NCBI GenBank assembly: GCA_016779425.1
Contig: JADHNQ010000004.1
Location: 1 to 36,678, forward strand
DNA from: Pseudomonadales bacterium
GTDB taxonomy: Bacteria; Pseudomonadota; Gammaproteobacteria; Pseudomonadales; Azotimanducaceae
Direction: 5' to 3'
DNA length: 36,678 nucleotides
Of the stretch, positions 35,823 through 36,678 are shown one piece after another; positions within the stretch are counted from its first letter, which is position 1, and each line of letters begins with the position of its first letter. The translations under genes were made by a program, and so were the position numbers. The notes under the pieces were generated by a model. The model was given only the letters and a program-made list of their open reading frames with translations. It made no database searches and was not told where the DNA came from.

Positions 35823-36678
35823 TGGCGGATGCAAATTTTTATCAAATCCCAGAAATGGGCCGCATTCGGACGATTCACTTTGTCGGGATCGGCGGCGCTG
35901 GTATGAGCGGTATTGCCGAGGTACTTCTCAATCAAGGCTACTCGGTAACCGGGTCGGATTTGAACGATTCGATTAACACTGAGCGCTTGCGTGAGAAAGG
36001 TGCGCATATCCACTTGGGACACGATGCTAAGTGGGTGCAGGGTGCTGACGTGTTGGTGGTTTCATCAGCCATTGATCCGGCCAACCCTGAGCTGGTGGCG
36101 GCGCGCAATCTTCGCCTGCCGGTAGTGCCTCGCGCGCAAATGCTGGGTGAGCTGATGCGCTATCGTCATGGTATCGCCGTAGCAGGCACCCACGGCAAAA
36201 CGACGACGACGAGTCTCATAACCGAAATTTTTCGTTGCGCTGAACTTTCGCCTACCTTCGTCATTGGTGGGCTTCTAAACAGTGCAGGCACCAACGCGGA
36301 ACTTGGCGGGGGCCGATACCTGATTGCTGAGGCTGATGAGAGCGATGCGTCCTTTTTGCATCTGCAGCCAATGACTGCAGTGATTACCAACGTCGACCAA
36401 GATCATATGGCAACCTACGACCATGACTTTGGTAAGTTAAAGGCGGCTTACGTTGAATTCACCAACCGCCTGCCTTTTTACGGCAGCGTTTTCGTTTGTG
36501 CCGATGACGCAGAGGCGATGGCATTGAGTGCTGCCTTCTCTCGGTCGGTGATTACCTACGGTTATAGCGATCAGGCGCAGTTTCGTGCAAGAGATGTGAC
36601 CACTAATGGCCAGACATGGCGCTTTACTGCGCAGCGTGGTGAATTAGGCAAACCGCTGCAAGTCAGTATCAAACTGCC
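35822..36678 (+). CDS. murC: UDP-MurNAc:L-alanine ligase MurC, 3'-truncated by window
   Basis: MurC adds L-alanine to UDP-MurNAc, the first stem-peptide residue. About 285 residues are visible before the window ends, roughly 60% of the usual length, and the frame is open to the edge. The N-terminal domain has '[29 protein letters not shown]', the ATP loop is '[13 protein letters not shown]', and '[13 protein letters not shown]' and '[12 protein letters not shown]' are typical MurC blocks. The ATG shares its A with the ftsW TAA (TAATG). The ORF track omits it because no stop is present. Whether murG, ddl or ftsQ follow cannot be seen. Confidence 0.97.
   Translation, partial: MADANFYQIPEMGRIRTIHFVGIGGAGMSGIAEVLLNQGYSVTGSDLNDSINTERLREKGAHIHLGHDAKWVQGADVLVVSSAIDPANPELVAARNLRLPVVPRAQMLGELMRYRHGIAVAGTHGKTTTTSLITEIFRCAELSPTFVIGGLLNSAGTNAELGGGRYLIAEADESDASFLHLQPMTAVITNVDQDHMATYDHDFGKLKAAYVEFTNRLPFYGSVFVCADDAEAMALSAAFSRSVITYGYSDQAQFRARDVTTNGQTWRFTAQRGELGKPLQVSIKL

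Overview
The window is chromosomal DNA from a Gram-negative gammaproteobacterium. It holds LPS transport genes (lptABC, kdsC), the outer-membrane lipoproteins LpoA and DolP, a meso-DAP type murE, a sigma-54/PTS-Ntr block, a cytochrome bc1 operon followed by sspAB, and a class A RNase P RNA. From memory, the gene order follows the Pseudomonas yhdP-to-murC region closely. Short-form HisG and the bc1 operon argue against an enterobacterium. A free-living, possibly marine, relative of Pseudomonas or Cellvibrionales fits, but the genus cannot be read from the sequence. No insertion sequence, prophage, CRISPR array or tRNA was seen. Essentially all coding space is assigned to recognised housekeeping families.

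Layout. (1) 1-3.6 kb: the 3' end of a yhdP-like gene, then tldD, yjgA (opposite strand) and pmbA, which are the two halves of the TldD/TldE protease plus a ribosome-assembly factor. (2) 3.65-12.5 kb, all on the minus strand and read right to left: yrbG-kdsC-lptC-lptA-lptB-rpoN-hpf-ptsN-rapZ-npr-mgtE. This runs from Kdo synthesis and the LPS transport bridge to sigma-54 and the nitrogen PTS, ending in a magnesium channel. (3) 12.86-17.5 kb, plus strand: ibaG-murA-hisG-hisD-zapE. (4) 17.5-22.8 kb, plus strand: rplM-rpsI behind a good promoter and a 175-nt leader, then petABC (bc1 complex) and sspA-sspB. (5) 22.8-25.7 kb, minus strand: lpoA-yraN-dolP. (6) 25.7-36.7 kb, plus strand: rsmI, rnpB, then the division and cell-wall (dcw) cluster mraZ-rsmH-ftsL-ftsI-murE-mraY-murD-ftsW-murC. 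murC runs off the window.

The genes are packed tightly. About fifteen neighbouring pairs share bases at stop/start (ATGA, GTGA, TAATG, TAGTG, TGATG), and lpoA and rsmI overlap their start codons head to head in one CATG.

The most striking feature is what is missing. Against the usual order, murF (between murE and mraY) and murG (between ftsW and murC) are absent, with clean one-base junctions. kdsD, mlaFEDCB, hisC/algW and the SIS-domain gene diaA/gmhA are also gone from their usual slots. Other points worth checking are three MraZ-type direct repeats just downstream of a near-consensus promoter, an SxN-to-SSQ change in the FtsI active site, and a long acidic expansion in RpoN. No clearly new multi-gene system was found.
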